Assembly (NCBI GenBank): GCA_020746875.1
Contig: JAGTJL010000013.1
Location: 1,488,001 to 1,552,000 of the forward strand
Reading direction: 5' to 3'
Length of the DNA stretch: 64,000 nt
Source: Rhexocercosporidium sp. MPI-PUGE-AT-0058
Lineage: Eukaryota; Ascomycota; Leotiomycetes; Helotiales
The notes below the pieces were generated by a model. It had not been told where the DNA came from. It was given only the letters and a program-made list of their open reading frames with translations, and made no database searches. The translations under genes were made by a program, and so were the position numbers. Positions 11,783 to 24,460 of this stretch are shown here, piece by piece. Numbering within the stretch: the stretch's first letter is position 1; every line of letters starts with the position of its first letter.

Positions 11783-14700
11783 CTACTTCCTCACTCTCCT
11801 CGGCGTATTCTTCGCAGGGATCTCCCCATCCCCGCCCAATTCTTCATCCTCTTCCTCAACATCCTCAAACCCATCATCCTCAACATCCTTCTGAACAATC
11901 TTCCTCGGTCTCCCAACCTTCCTCGGCGCCGCACCAGGAGTACTACTCATACCCCTCGTAGCCCGTCTCGGAACACCACTCAAAACCCCCTCCCCGGCAG
12001 CAAACTCACTAATCTCCTCTCCCTCCGGCTCCTCAGCCATCATAATACGTCGCCTCATCATCTCATGGCTCCTCATCCTCTCACCAGCCATCCGCATCTT
12101 CTTCGTCTCGCGCTTCGATGGCGAGCGCACGAGGTTGGAGAAGCCGCCGGGCATGGTGTCTTCCGAGTCGTCCATAGAGGCTTTCTTGCGCTTGGAGCCT
12201 GTGGTGGGAGCTCGTCCTTTCACGCTGCGTGCTCGGCGTGGAGTGGGGAGTTTCTTGAAGGAGGGGCGGGTTGGTGAAGGGAGGAAGCCGGTTTGATCAG
12301 CGTCTTCACCACTACTTGGATCACCACCACTGGGGTTATCACCACCTCCTCCATCACCTCCTCCTTCTCCTCGTTCTCCTCCTCCACTTGAACCTCCACC
12401 TCCTCCACCTTGGAGCTCACCAGGATGATCAAAGTTAACCGGGTCAGGTACATAGCCGCTGCCCCGTTTCCGTACAGCCAGCGCCGCCTGTTGTTGACCA
12501 ATATGATCAGCAACACGGGCACTGCGCTGTGCCTCATCATTCTCAGCTTTAGACAGCGCTGCTTCCGCTTGGTCTACCTTGGTGCGAGTAACAATGACAG
12601 CATCAGGGACTGGTGCTCCTTCGACAACAGGATCAGCATCTTCTGCGTCAACGAGCTCAGCTCTCAGTTGAAATATCTCGCTTCTTTGTTTTTGGATGGC
12701 CTCGGTGGCGTGCTTGAGATCATACTCCTCCTTCGCCAGTTTGATCCTAGAAAGTTAGTATGAGACTCGGGTTTTATTAATGTTTGGAGTTGACTTACCC
12801 GAGCCGATTCTCTAGTTGAGCTATTTCTCTATGTTCCTTTTCTTCCTTTTCTTTTTCTGCTGAAGTTTTCGGTGCAGGCGGCCTTGGTAGTCGATGTTGC
12901 GTGCCAGCAGCACCTGAAACATCGACCAGGTTCTGCAGAATCGCGTGGGCTTCTCTGAAGTCAGGTAGCCGTCTCTTGAACTCGGCTAGTGATGCGTTTA
13001 GAGCGGCGCTGTGGCATGCCGGGAGATTGTTCACTTTCTCTCCATGATGGTGGTAGTGAGCAAGCGTTTCGTCAGCATGTTGCCGCAGGTGGCGTCGTAG
13101 CGATTCTTTGGACAGGACATCGAGATTCTCATAACACCCTGGGAAAGGACACAGTCCTGTAGAACTAGCAATACCGTGGACGTGCATGTCTTGATTACCG
13201 TCGATTATCGACCCAAAAGTATCTTTTCTGTGTACCTTGCGGAAGTGGTCCACGATATCTTGCCTGCTGTGGTTTATCAAATTAGTTTGACACAGGTGAT
13301 CCCTAGCCAAATCCTGGAAGTCTTGGAATAGGTTGTCGATTTTGTTCCGCTCTATTTCACGTTTGAGAACGGCTTGTTCGCGAGATAATATGGCGGTTTC
13401 CTGGGCTTTGAGCTCGGTCTGACGAGCTCGAAGATCAGCCAGCTCTGTGGCATTCTTGAGCCTTTGCGCTTCGACAGCTACTAACGTATTAGTCTCTGTT
13501 TAGAGGAGAGGTTGGATTTCATTGACAACCTACCTTCTGACAGTCTATTCCAAGGATTATTATCGGCCGCTACTGAAGTAGGCTCGCGGCGGTAGCATGC
13601 ATTGTTGTGAGAGGCCAACCCAAGGGCAGAAAGACCCTCGAGCTTCTTACCACAACGTTTACAATACTTACCTGCAGCACCTCCAGGAACTCGGCAACGC
13701 TTCGAGTGTTCGTTCTGCTCTTGAACATCGAGAAGACTAAGATTGAGTCCGCAGCGGATACAATATTGGCCATTGCCGCACACGTCATGCTTCTTGGTTT
13801 TTCCCGAAGCGAGCGTTCGTTCTCTTCCACAACTCTGGCAGAGGATTGGGTCTGGCGCTTCAGGTTCTCGGATAGGTGTGTGACGAGTACATGCTCGCTC
13901 ATGATGGGCCCTTTCAGCAGGGGTACATGCGATCACATCGAAGCCGCAACGATCGCAGAACTTCAGTGCTCCAGGAACATGGGTTGCGATGTGGGTCGTG
14001 ACATCTTCTGATGATTTACCTCTCAAGTCCAAGTTGCAGATTGGGCATCTAGTGCCCTCCCAAAATTGGGCGATGTCTTTACTTTCTCTCTTGGCAAAGT
14101 CTGCAAATAGGTGGTTTCTCTTCTGGTCGAATGTGAAGAGAGCCCAAGTCTCATTACAAATCGGACAGGTGCTAACAGAATTGAGTTGGTCGATATGGCC
14201 TTTGTAGTGTGCTGCTTTAGCATCGTTGTCGTATGCCTTGAATGTCATGTTACATATCGGGCAGCCAATTTCCCTCTCGAGGGCATGATTTAGTAGTTTC
14301 CGGTTCTCCTTACGAAGCTGCATGATATCTGTCGGCGTGAGATGCTGGGTGAAGACGGTTGGCATGCTTGACCCTGCGGTGATTCCTAGCTCCAAATTGT
14401 CACCATACAATGGCGCTGCTGGTGCGTAGCCCGGCTCTATGACTGACTGGTCCTGGGTCCAAGATCTTTGCTGCAACGTATTTTGGGCTGTATGATTGAG
14501 CATCCATTCATCAAATTTCGGAACTTCGGTAGTTCTGAAGATAGGAGGCTTTGCACCAGGTATTCGACGAGATTCATGAGGAGGCTGTACGACTGGTGGT
14601 GGCGCACCGCCATTGTTGTTTCGATTCCCATTCCCAATTCCAAGATGAAGTCCATTTCCATGATGATTTCCATTATTGTCGTGATGGTCATAATGATGAC

Positions 14701-17700
14701 CACGATCAACAGGAGTAGGCTTGGGTGGCACAGGTAAGGGTTTGTGTGGCGCAATGGCAGCTGGCTTCCTAGGCGATGGCATATCAAGAACACCCCACGG
14801 TTCGCTGGAGTCAGTCACTGCGGAGCCATCAGCAAGGCGTCATATCCACTGTCAGGCTTACTTACTGCACATAATTCCGTCGCTACGGATCACTATCAAA
14901 GTGTTATCATGGAAGTAATCGAAAACATGTTTCCGCCACGATTCTTCAGTGGTATGACAGTTGATGACGAAACGCTGGTTGGCTTGAGGGATGGTGATCT
15001 CGAAGTTCTCTGTGAACTCGTAGTCATCGTCATCGAAGAGGACTGCAAGCATGTCTCGGAAAGAGTCGAGAGATGAATCGGCCGTGGCATCCCAAGTCTG
15101 GTTGGTGTGATCTACTTCCATGTCCCGAAGATCGGAAGTGCTATTGTCAATTACGGTGAATTGTTTCCACTCCGGTCGGAACCAGATGCAATTCGTGGAT
15201 TTGTCAATAGACAAGCTTTGGAACCACGCTCTCAACGAATCCGCCAATGAAATACCCTTCGAAGCGTGGGGGTTATTATCGTCATAGTAGAATATGCAGG
15301 AGTCAACGTTGTTCTCTCGGTCTTCTGCCGTGAACCAGGCCCTGAAACTTGTTGGTGGAGATGACGTCTGGTTTTGTGCTTTCTCAAAAAGGACTACCTG
15401 AGATAGCTCTCGGAGTGCCTTAGCGAGGCCTGTAAAGTCTCCTGGCCGAAATGTACCAGATCGATGAGTGCCAGCAAGACGGATACCCATTCCATAGGTC
15501 AGATCTGTACTGGGCGGAGGTAAACCCGTGCACACAGCAAACGCCTTGTCCGGATGATCATGGAATTGTTTGGTGACAGTGTCCCAAAACTCCTGTGTAA
15601 TTTCCAGTCCCCCATATCCCAGATCTGTGTTAAAGTCGACATTCTGAGGTGGACGGGATGTACCGAGGGGATAATGCACCAACATAGCTGCAAAGAAAGC
15701 ATCCTGGAGCTGATTCATCCCATACCGGTCGTCGAGAGGTGTTGGAAGTTTCCAGTATGATTCCCCACTAGGTCTCCTCAAGATCACATAATGTCTCAGA
15801 TCGTCTGGAGGTGTAAGCTCTTTGGGTGAGACTTTCGCGCATTTCCGGACGAATACGGGCCATGGATATGTCTCTGGGTCACCAGGAACCTTCTTGATGA
15901 ACTTCTCAAACCGGTCAGCGATCGTAGCGGCGGACACGTCAATGGATTTCGGGGGACTTGTGTCATGCAAGTCCACAGTGAATGTCCAGCCCTCGACGTT
16001 TGATAGACCAAGGAGAGCAAGCGCACCCTCTTTGAAAGAGCGCACATTCTTCTCAACTTCTACTTGCCCTCCATATCCGTAGATCGAAGACGGTCCAGTG
16101 GAAACGATGCGACGTTTGGAAGGCTTAGACCCAGATGGAGGTGGACAATTAACGTGAGGTATGTGAGCTAGAGGGAGTGCTGGTGGTGTTGGTATAGGCA
16201 CGTCGGGCAACACCTCGAATGGTGTGAAGCTTGAAGCTGCATCCTCAGTGGAATGGCGGACAACAACAGCCCAATCTGCTTCTCCACGAAACAGACGAGG
16301 CTGGATGTCCTTGACATATTGCTTCTCCAGTGAGGCTTTCCTGACCTTGACTGTGTGGCTGAAATCCAGCGCATGGGACCCACCATCAACACGGTGCAGT
16401 TGGTTCGAGTAGAAGTCAACCGCAAAATGCCAATGCGACTGGGGATCTATGCCAAGGAGCTTCAGAGTTTGTTTACCGAAGTCTGAACTTGTTGGCATGG
16501 TTTGGACACCTCGCTTCCCCAAAAATAATGGTGCACTTGCCAGCGCTGGCTTGGGAATGAGGAACCTAGGTCGCTTGATCTGTGCGCTGTTAGGTCTGCC
16601 ACTTGATAGAGGCCAAAAACCGGCTGGCGCTGTTTTGGTTTGGTGTACAACAACAGTCCATCCTGTTTCTTGGAACACCCGCCTCCGGATATCTAGGTAT
16701 TGCCGCGAATTTGATGTGAGGGGAAATAAAATGGTGTGATCGAGTGGTTTTCCTATTTCCTGAGTCGTATTGTCGAGCCGCCTTGAATATAAGCTCACAG
16801 ACATTGCTCTTGCCCCCTCAGGCGGAACCAGCTTTATGACGGCGTTGGTGAATGACTCAGCATTGTCTTCGAATGGCTGGGATGTACCTCCAGGATAGGC
16901 ACATAAATCTCTTGTTGATTGCTTCGACGATGTACGGGGTGTTGAGGGGAGCGTTGGTTCATCGGTTGCATCCTTACTGTTCTGCGGTCGCAGTTTCGGC
17001 AACTTTGTGAGGTCGAGTGTATCTCTGCCATTGCGATTGCGCGGCGGAATGACGAATGGGTCAGCATTCCTTTCGCCGTTTTTCCTCAGATGATAATAAT
17101 CGACAGACAAAATCGAGTTTTCAAGCCGGTTTGAAATCTTAGCCTTCAGGTACGAATCGTAAATCTCGTCAAAATCAGAGGGTCGTACAACGAAACTCCT
17201 CACAAAAGGTTTGATAGCTGTTGTCTTGAATCTTTCCGAATTGTCGAATTGGTCGACAACAATGGCCCATGCAGAGTCTGGGTTCAGATCAAGAGCCTTC
17301 AGGGCGGCCAGACGAAAGTCGTCGGCAGAAACCTCGTTGTCCATAGCATCGAGTTTTATACTCGCGCCATATCGACTGTACAGGAAGCGGTTGCTCCAGG
17401 CTCCGCCACCTCCTCGCATACTAACAAGGTCTCCAGTTGGCTGCAGAGGCTCTCGGATGCCGTGGTGATGACTTGGACCCTGCCTGACGGCGGTATACCC
17501 CAGAGGCGTTGGTGTTTCGCCAATGGGCTGCAGGATTTTCTGGGGTATGACTTTTGGTCCTTCTGTGTGTTAGTGAAAGGTTGAGATCTATCGATATTCT
17601 GGCACAGAACTTACTGCGAAGCATTGGAAATCCAAAGCTTCTCTCATGGTAGCAGTCGAGAAACTCGAGTGCTTTCTCTGAGTAAAGAATTCTTTGAACT

Positions 17701-18386
17701 CTCGGGGCTTCCTGCTCGTCATCTGGTGGATCGTTGATGTCCTCTTCACAGTACTTAACGTTGTTGTAAGTCAATGGCTCGATTGGCAATCCAAAGTGCA
17801 GCATGGCAAGTTTCGTCACGAGATTGTCCTTTATATTTTCGAAAGGGCCTCCGGGTCGTATAGCCTTTTTATAAAGCTCGGTGTTCTCCCTTTGCAGTTC
17901 CAAAGCTAAATCCTCGCTCTTCGGTGGTAGCAACTGCAAGGCCTGGAAACTACCATCTTCGATCCCAAGTTCTTTTAGGACTTTCAAGACGGAGTTCTTT
18001 TTGTCCTGGAGCAGCGTCAAAACCTGTTCGCGCTTCTTGGTCCATGCTACGTCGGTTGGTTTGATATCGAGATTGAACGGTTCTGTGGCGACAATATCCA
18101 CAAGTTCCTTGGTCCTCACAAGTCCAGCGGCCTCGTCGATAGCCTTTGCCATCCTTCTTTGGTGCTCTGCGCGCTCCTCCGCTGTTGGGGGTGGAGGAGA
18201 AGGTGTTGCAGATCTTTCGTCTACCTCAGGGTCGAACTTTGCTTCTGTTGACGCGAATGGATTCCAGCTGCGTCTTTTCGATTTCTGAGTGGCCCCCTGT
18301 CCCTCGCTATCATTCTCTGCTCCTCGTTTCTTGCTTTTCCGTGTTGAACCATCCCCGGAACCATCGGCTAGAGGATTGCCTGCCAT
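11783..18386 (-). CDS. giant multi-module zinc-finger/AT-hook protein, unknown function
   Basis: Five exons, minus strand: 18386-17615, 17562-14866, 14817-13534, 13477-12799, 12746-11783. All four introns (48-56 nt, GT-AG) fit in phase and total 6396 nt, 2131 residues. N-terminus: basic KSKKRG stretch, then a helical region to about 300. About 332-835 holds four related modules of roughly 80 residues, each beginning with a helix such as LKLLGIDP, then W-x-F-x-VD, and ending in W-x-VVVR-like strands; a fifth divergent copy may lie at 1085-1153. About 1160-1250 is Pro/His/Asn-rich. About 1342-1564 is an array of seven zinc knuckles: three CPIC...H type and four C-x2-C...H-x3-4-C type. Coiled coil at 1587-1640, one more C2H2 finger near 1694-1718, an acidic/basic coil, a Gly-rich linker, and an AT-hook (KVGRPRKI, near 2086-2095) followed by an acidic tail. 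This suggests a nuclear chromatin or DNA-associated scaffold, by inference only. The start at 18386 has a good ATGG context; an upstream in-frame Met at 18476 is possible. I do not recognise the family. Confidence 0.85.
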
Positions 18387-19933
18387 GATTTCGGTGATGA
18401 TGGTAAGATGAAGAAGATGTTGTTGACAGATGGAAATATGAAAAGGAGAAGAAGAGAGAAACCCGAAACAGCGCACAGCATTCTTTGAACCGCGTCAAAA
18501 TTGGTCACATTCCAGAAGCCATTGGATCGGGATGACTTAGCGAAGCCTACACGACGACGACAAAGGCAGAATTTCGAAATCGAATTGTGTATTAGGAAAA
18601 CGATTGAAAGCACAAATACTTAGCTTGCTGAGTACTGAAACGGTTTCATACAATTCGAAGTGAAAACGGCGTGCAAAACTGTTTTCTGTAGGCACTGTTG
18701 ATGGGGTCCAAGGATCAGATTGTTGTGAGCTGGCCTCATTCCAAGCCACACTGAGGAATGCTCATGAGATGGGTGCGCCATGGCAACCACCTGCGCCTTC
18801 ACCTATTGATTCTTCGAGTCCCTGCTGAAGTCTTCTGTTTTTGTGGCTAGGCTTGAAGTATTGTCGATTTGTTGTCGACTGCTGCGCCGCTGGATTATTG
18901 ATGGGGAGGCGACGAGGATGCTGAGAGGAAAGTATCCCTGACAATTGCGGAGCTGCACGTGAGTCGGTGCACCTGATCATCAATCGCAACCTCGAATTTC
19001 CACTCTTGGGCCTCGATCCTGCTTCGAAGCAGTATACCTTCTCTTCTTCACAAGCTAGCAGTCGCGACTGAAATGCGATAAGATAGCTAGAGCCTCTGTT
19101 TGCCTCTCCATTCATATCTCCCTGATCTACTTGTCAGCAGCACTCATCATTCGTCAGTGATACCTCGCGTCCTTTATCCGCTCCTGCATAAGTAGAACCA
19201 GCTCTTACTCGTCCATCTAGTAAGCAATGGAAGCCAGTCGTCGGTTACCAGAATAGGGTCTTACGAGATTGTTCCTCGGTTTCTTACCTGCTGCCTTACT
19301 TCTTGCCCTGCAACAATGCGGCGTTCTTCCAAGTGGAGGGGTTACTAGAATGTCCCGCTGGATGCGGGGTACTATACACTTACAAGTACTGTACATACAC
19401 CCTCGTATACCTCTATCGATAGACGAGATGCAGCGCCCTATCTTTCTTCAATCGGATATCTCAGTCCGGGTCTCACTTCTGTGTTTGCGTTGCCCTTTGC
19501 AGGTATGACTATGTTGAACAGGCAGAACATACGCAATCCCCCCTTCTTTGTTGAGTTCGAGCCGTTCTGGTTACTACTCTTTGAATGCCAAGCTGCTATA
19601 TGGTATCCACTCATGAAGATTGAGGCACAAATGTCATCGCTTGACAGGTAGCGGGAGAATCCCTGGCTTGTCTTCCCGTCAATCAACTGCTCGCGAGATT
19701 CTGGGAGCTAAATGGAGGGTTTTGACCGAGCCTTCAATTTCGCCTTGTCTGCGTGAACTAGTTCACGTCGGCGCTAATATTATGTTCAAGGGATGACTTC
19801 AATTATCTAGCCTTTATAGGTGCATACAGCTACAATTGTGAACAAGGAGTGGGTATAAAATGCATCCGCATCTGTCATTCCCAAGAACCCTCCTCAACCC
19901 AATCCGTCTGCTGTTCAAGACAACCATCAAGTC
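18387..19933. other. intergenic, divergent promoter region
   Basis: Lies between the start of the giant minus-strand gene and the start of the plus-strand oxidase, so it must hold both promoters. Open frames here (for example 18762-19115 minus) have no coding character. A TATAAA-like element occurs at 19855-19860, about 75 bases before the oxidase ATG. Confidence 0.5.
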
Positions 19934-22106
19934 ATGTTCCCAACCTTCCTCATTCTCCTCTCCCTCACTCTCTACCCATCCATAATCCTCTCCTTCCCCC
20001 AGTCCCAAACCCACCATAAAATCATCAATTGCCTAACCTCCCACTCCGTCCCACAAGCCTACCCCGGGACGCCCTCCTTCACAACCCTCATCATCCCCTC
20101 AACCTCCGCCTAAATTACACACCAGTCGCCCTCGCTCTCCCCACAAAAATCCCTCAAATACAAGACGCCGTCAAGTGCGCCGCCAAATTCGGCGTGAAAG
20201 TCAATCCCCGCTCAGGCGGCCATAGTTATGCGTCTCATAGTCTTGGAGGCGAGGATGGACATCTAGTTGTCGACTTGAGGTATTTCAGGGATATAAAGGT
20301 GGATAGGAAGACGAATGTTGCGACTATCGGACCCGGTGCTAGGTTAGGAAATGTTGCGTTGGCCTTATTTGAGCAGGGTGGGAGGGCATTGCCTCATGGT
20401 GTTTGTCCTGGGTATGTATCCAGATCTTTCTGAATTCCATCTTGGATCCCCATCACCTTTCCTACATCCTTTTCCCAAGAAGAGTGATAAAACGAATTGT
20501 GAAAATTTTAAAGTCAACATATTAACACCACAAAGCGTCGGAATAGGTGGCCACGTCCTCCATGGTGGGCAAGGCTACAGCACCCATACCAACGGCCTCC
20601 TGCTCGACCACCTCCTCTCCGCAACTCTCATCCTCCCCAACAGCACTCTCATCACCGTTTCCGAGTCCCAGCACAGCTCGCTCTTCTGGGCTCTCCGCGG
20701 CGCCGGAATGTCCTTCGGGATAGTAACCTCCTTCCAATTCCTCACACTCCCCGCTCCCCCTCAGAATATCCTCTTCTACTACCCCTACGTCTGGACCGAA
20801 CCGCAAGCTCGCGCTGGCTGGGACGCTTGGCAAGCGTACTCCGGCGGATTCACCACCCCGGTCATTCCTAGGGAGATGAATATCCGCTGGGTTGTTGCGA
20901 ACTACGGGGGCGGGTACGCGGTTTTTCTGCTCGAGGGTCATTATCATGGCTCACAAGCTGATTTTGAAATCGCTATCGAGCCGTTATTGAGTGCGTTGGG
21001 GAAGGTAGGTGGTTTGCAAGAAGGGATTAGAGGTGTGGGAACGCATTCTTTAGGATGGCTTGATGCGTTGCTATATGCGAATAACAATGACCTGTTCAAT
21101 AATATGGGAACTGGCGAGACTTTAGAGACGCCGTTGAATTACACTGCTGTAAGTTTTCATTCCCCTCTCTCTGTGCCTGTTAAGCGAGGTACAAACGTCA
21201 GCGTTCAAGTCAATAAATCTGAAATGGAATTCACACTAACAACTGAAAATTTATCTTCTGTAGCATTCTACTTTTGTAAGTTAGCCCCCATTTCCAACGT
21301 GACGTGTCAAACGACATTTTTAACACATAGAATAGTTCACCAAAAGCCTCATGACAGACAACCTCTCCCCGCCTAGCATCGACGTCTTCCTAAACAGCCT
21401 TTACACAACCACTCCACCTACTCCAGTTGTAATGCCCCATTTCCTTACCCTCCTCTCCTCTTCACCTCCTAGGTCCCCCCTCATCCCTGACCCCTTTACA
21501 GACCCTCTAACTAATTCCCAAATCTAGGGCTTCTACCTAATAATCTTCGCCCAAGGCGGACCCACCTCCGCCGTCCCCCGCAACTCCTCCACCAACCCCT
21601 CATCTCAAACCCAAACATCCTACGCCCACCGCGCCTCGCTCTACGAATGGCAATTCAGCGCTTCCGTTCCATCACCCCCCTTTCCAGCCGCCGGTATTGA
21701 CTGGCTGAATGATTTCGTAGGGGGTATTGAGAGGGCTGAGATAGCGAGCAAAGGGAAAGGACAGCTGGGAACGTATTACAATTATGCGGATCCGAGTCTG
21801 GGGAGGGGAGATGTGGCGGGTGGGAGTTACGTGAGTTTTCAATTTCGACTTTCTGGCTTATAACCTTTTCCCCTTCTTTCTCATCTCATCTATCACGTTC
21901 TCCTATCCACTATTCCATATTCTCCATTCCTATCCGAAAAATCTTTTTTTTTTTAAATTTTTCTTTTTAAAAAAAAGCTCTATTGCTAATCCCCATCCTC
22001 AACCTCACAGTGGCTCACCAATTACCCCCTCCTCAAAGCCCTCAAGAAGAAATACGATCCCGACTTCGTATTTATGAATCCACAGACAGTTGGAGTTGGG
22101 AAGTAA
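19934..22106 (+). pseudogene. berberine-bridge-type FAD-linked oxidase with one-base frameshift
   Basis: Six exons: 19934-20411, 20536-21148, 21264-21275 (12 nt), 21336-21428, 21528-21830, 22011-22106. The start encodes a hydrophobic secretion signal (MFPTFLILLSLTL). Features of the BBE/glucooligosaccharide oxidase family (AA7) are clear: RSGGHSY (flavin-linking His), GVCPG followed by VGIGGH (flavin-linking Cys; split by intron 1), TYYNYADP and the C-terminal WLTNYPLLK...NPQTVGVGK. Such enzymes use bicovalent FAD to oxidise sugars or alkaloid-like substrates outside the cell. In the ATG frame a TAA occurs at 20111-20113; the conserved sequence resumes in another frame from about 20098 (LNLRLNYTP). 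Adding one base near 20094-20100 makes all exon phases consistent and gives about 531 residues, so a single-base deletion is the simplest reading. It is either a young pseudogene or an assembly indel; nothing else is broken. Confidence 0.85.
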
Positions 22107-22647
22107 GGCTATTAACGCCTGCTATTAAAGCATACATTCGACCGGGCCTCCTCTCGATCATCCCACCGCTCTCAATTGTCTTAGACTAAAAGAAAGAAAG
22201 GATAGAAAGGAAGCGGATCACATCATATCGAGATGCCTTTCACCATCTATTAATCTAATATCATAACAACTCATGGTATCATAAACTCTATCCTCCCTCT
22301 CTCCTCACTCTATTTTTGACCCCGCAATCTCAACCAGCTCGTCTAAAAACATGAACCTGTATCCCCTTCTCCCCTCTAACGTCAATCAAAAGTACCACCG
22401 TCCACTTGTTCCTACTAGCAATGCACGAATACGCATCCCACGTCACCTAATACGGTAGACAACCTCGCCATATATACCTTCCAGGCCTTCCCTTCAACCA
22501 ACAAGCAACGTCCTGCCAGATTAGATCATACTTTTAGCTGACAATAAGCCATCAGCGATACCTACCAAATCTTCAAGCATGCCACCACCTGCACCCAAAC
22601 ATCAAACATCCACCCTAACCATGCACCCTCCGCTCAAATCTCTATTC
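22107..22647. other. intergenic between convergent genes
   Basis: 3' flanks of the plus-strand oxidase and the minus-strand permease-type gene. No gene-like frame or repeat seen. Confidence 0.5.
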
Positions 22648-24020
22648 TCAAATCGAACCATTTGCCCTCCTCGCAACCTTCGCGCCCAACATCCCCTTCC
22701 TCCCCGCCCTTCTATACATCCCCATCCTCGTCCTCTCCTCCCCTTTCTCCCCTCTCTTCGCCGGCTGCCCAACGCTCGAATCAAACACCGTCCCCGGCCC
22801 AAAATCCGGCTTCCCGCCCAACGTCCCAAAAATATCCCCAATATAATTCTTCGGCTTCACACCCTTATCAAAAGTCTTCCTCCACCCACTCAAGATCCCC
22901 TTAATAACCAGCGTACCAGCCAAATAAATATTAGCAACGGCCGGTTCGAAAGCGCCTTGTGATGAGTAGAAGAGGTTGAATTCCGGGCTCGAGCCTGAAT
23001 ATGGACGGTCGAAGTCCGACGCGGTGCGCATGATGATTATGCGTGCGAAATCGATGGTTTTGTGCACGGCGAAGCGGATCATGGCTTCGAGCGTAGCGTT
23101 GTCTTCTTGGGCTGTCATGCAATAGACGCCGGAACCGTTTGTGAAGAGTCTGGTTGTGTTTTCGAAGGCTTCGCCGAGGAGGGTACCGCTGTAGTAGACG
23201 TCTGAGGTGGCTGTGTCGCATTTGATTATTCCGGGTTTCCTGGTGGCTGCGGCGTAGATTGAAGTGTTGTTGCTGTTGCTCGCGTATTTCGCACGGTAGG
23301 CCGCGGCGTCGCTGGTGTCGTTTAGTTTGGCTGTGCTGGCGAATTTGGCGGCTATGTCTCGTAATGCTTCGTTCACTTCGAATACCTCTGTCCCATAGAT
23401 ACTTTGCGGGTATTGGTCTGGTGAGGTTGATCCTTGTGGGAGGTAGCCGGTGCTGTAGTTGGAAGGGATCTCTCGAGCATCGAACTCATACTGAAGCGCA
23501 ACCTGCACAGCGTATTTGGAAAAAGCGACGTCGGCGATAGTGCCGTGTTTTGGGTTGATCCCAGCAATTCCACCGATCAGAAAATATGTTTTCCTGAGGT
23601 CGAATAGGGGACTGAGCATTAATGATGTGATGGTTGTCGCAGCATTGATTTCAGATTCCCCAGTGGTGAGTTGGCAGACCGAACCATCTTTAAGGCAATG
23701 TACATCTGGGAACAGAGGCGAGAGGCCAGGGATGGTGATGTTTCTCGCGAGAAGATCACCGATAGATCCAGTAGTGTTGGCATTCGAATACCAGATATCA
23801 GCTTCAGGAGAAAACTAGTTTAGATGAGTGTAGTAATTTATATGAGGAGAAGGAGACTTACCATGGATATTATGAAAACTTTCGGTGTCATCATATCGGC
23901 GTTCTTGTAGATGACGGTGACATCTCGTGATTCGAGAGATTTGTCAACCCGTCTTTCTATCACTGGTGTAGCTAAAACAACAGCTCCAACGAGTAAGCTG
24001 GTCAAGATGTTGACTCTCAT
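22648..24020 (-). CDS. purine nucleoside permease (NUP) family protein
   Basis: Two exons, minus strand: 24020-23862 and 23814-22648, with a 47-nt GT-AG intron (phase 0), 441 residues. The N-terminus is a secretion signal (MRVNILTSLLVGAVVLATP). The body matches the fungal NUP family: KVFIISMFSPEADIW across the splice, TYFLIGGIAGINPKHGT, a Gln/Tyr-rich block DQYPQSIYGTEVFEVN, SDVYYSGTLLGEAF, MRTASDFDRPYSG and the late block GILSGWRKTFDKGV. Family members take part in purine nucleoside handling at the cell surface and some have phosphorylase-like folds; the substrate here is not known. The last ~45 residues (after GPGTVFDSS) are rich in Arg, Lys and Gly and are unusual for the family, so the 3' end could be misread or extended. 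The gene is convergent with the oxidase at 19934-22106. Confidence 0.85.
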
Positions 24021-24145
24021 CCCGGCAGCGTATATATGAAACCCTAACAGACAACAGGGGGGAGATGGCCACCAAGTCGAACAATTGCCTCGCTCAAGTA
24101 CGTCCGATTCAGTGTTCGTCGAAGGAGTGAACGAAGTAGAGTTGA

Positions 24146-24180
24146 AGAAAGAAAGAAAGAAAGAAAGGAAAGAGAGAAAA
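24146..24180 (+). repeat. GAAA microsatellite
   Basis: Imperfect tandem GAAA units grading into an A-rich tract, seen directly in the sequence. Confidence 0.85.
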
Positions 24181-24395
24181 AAAGGACTCGAAGTAATGAA
24201 AGAAGCTTTAGCCCAAGATAAACTTCTCGAAAAAAAGAGCGTGTGGAGAAAAGAAAAATGGGCTGGCGGTATCTTGACAACCTAACTCAGGTACGATGAG
24301 GTAATGGGGCAATTGGTCTGAAGAAATGGGACCTGGTGATTCGTCCCAAGCGGACAGCTACATGCTACCTTTATCTAGAAACGGCAGCGATTGTC

Positions 24396-24460
24396 CTGCA
24401 TTGCGTTGTCCTGCATTGCATTGCATTGCATTGCCCTTGCTTGCACTTGCACTTGCACTT
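24396..24460 (+). repeat. GCATT / CACTTG short tandem repeats
   Basis: Adjacent short arrays: several TGCAT-type 5-mers followed by three CTTGCA-type 6-mers. Confidence 0.8.

Noticed and set aside
18387..18476. N-terminal extension of the giant protein to an upstream Met at 18476
   Set aside because: The extra 30 residues lack the composition of the mature N-terminus, and the 18386 ATG has a better context; kept only as an alternative.
20522..20947. 141-codon minus-strand frame opposite the oxidase
   Set aside because: Antisense shadow of exon 2 of the oxidase, which shows clear family motifs.
8997..24020. A secondary-metabolite cluster (regulator, oxidase and permease-type genes)
   Set aside because: No backbone synthase, the regulator is 9 kb away beyond an unrelated giant gene, and the permease family is a secreted nucleoside-related protein, so a cluster is not supported.
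24146..24460. CRISPR-like or regulatory array
   Set aside because: Units are 4-6 bases with no spacers; they are simple microsatellites.
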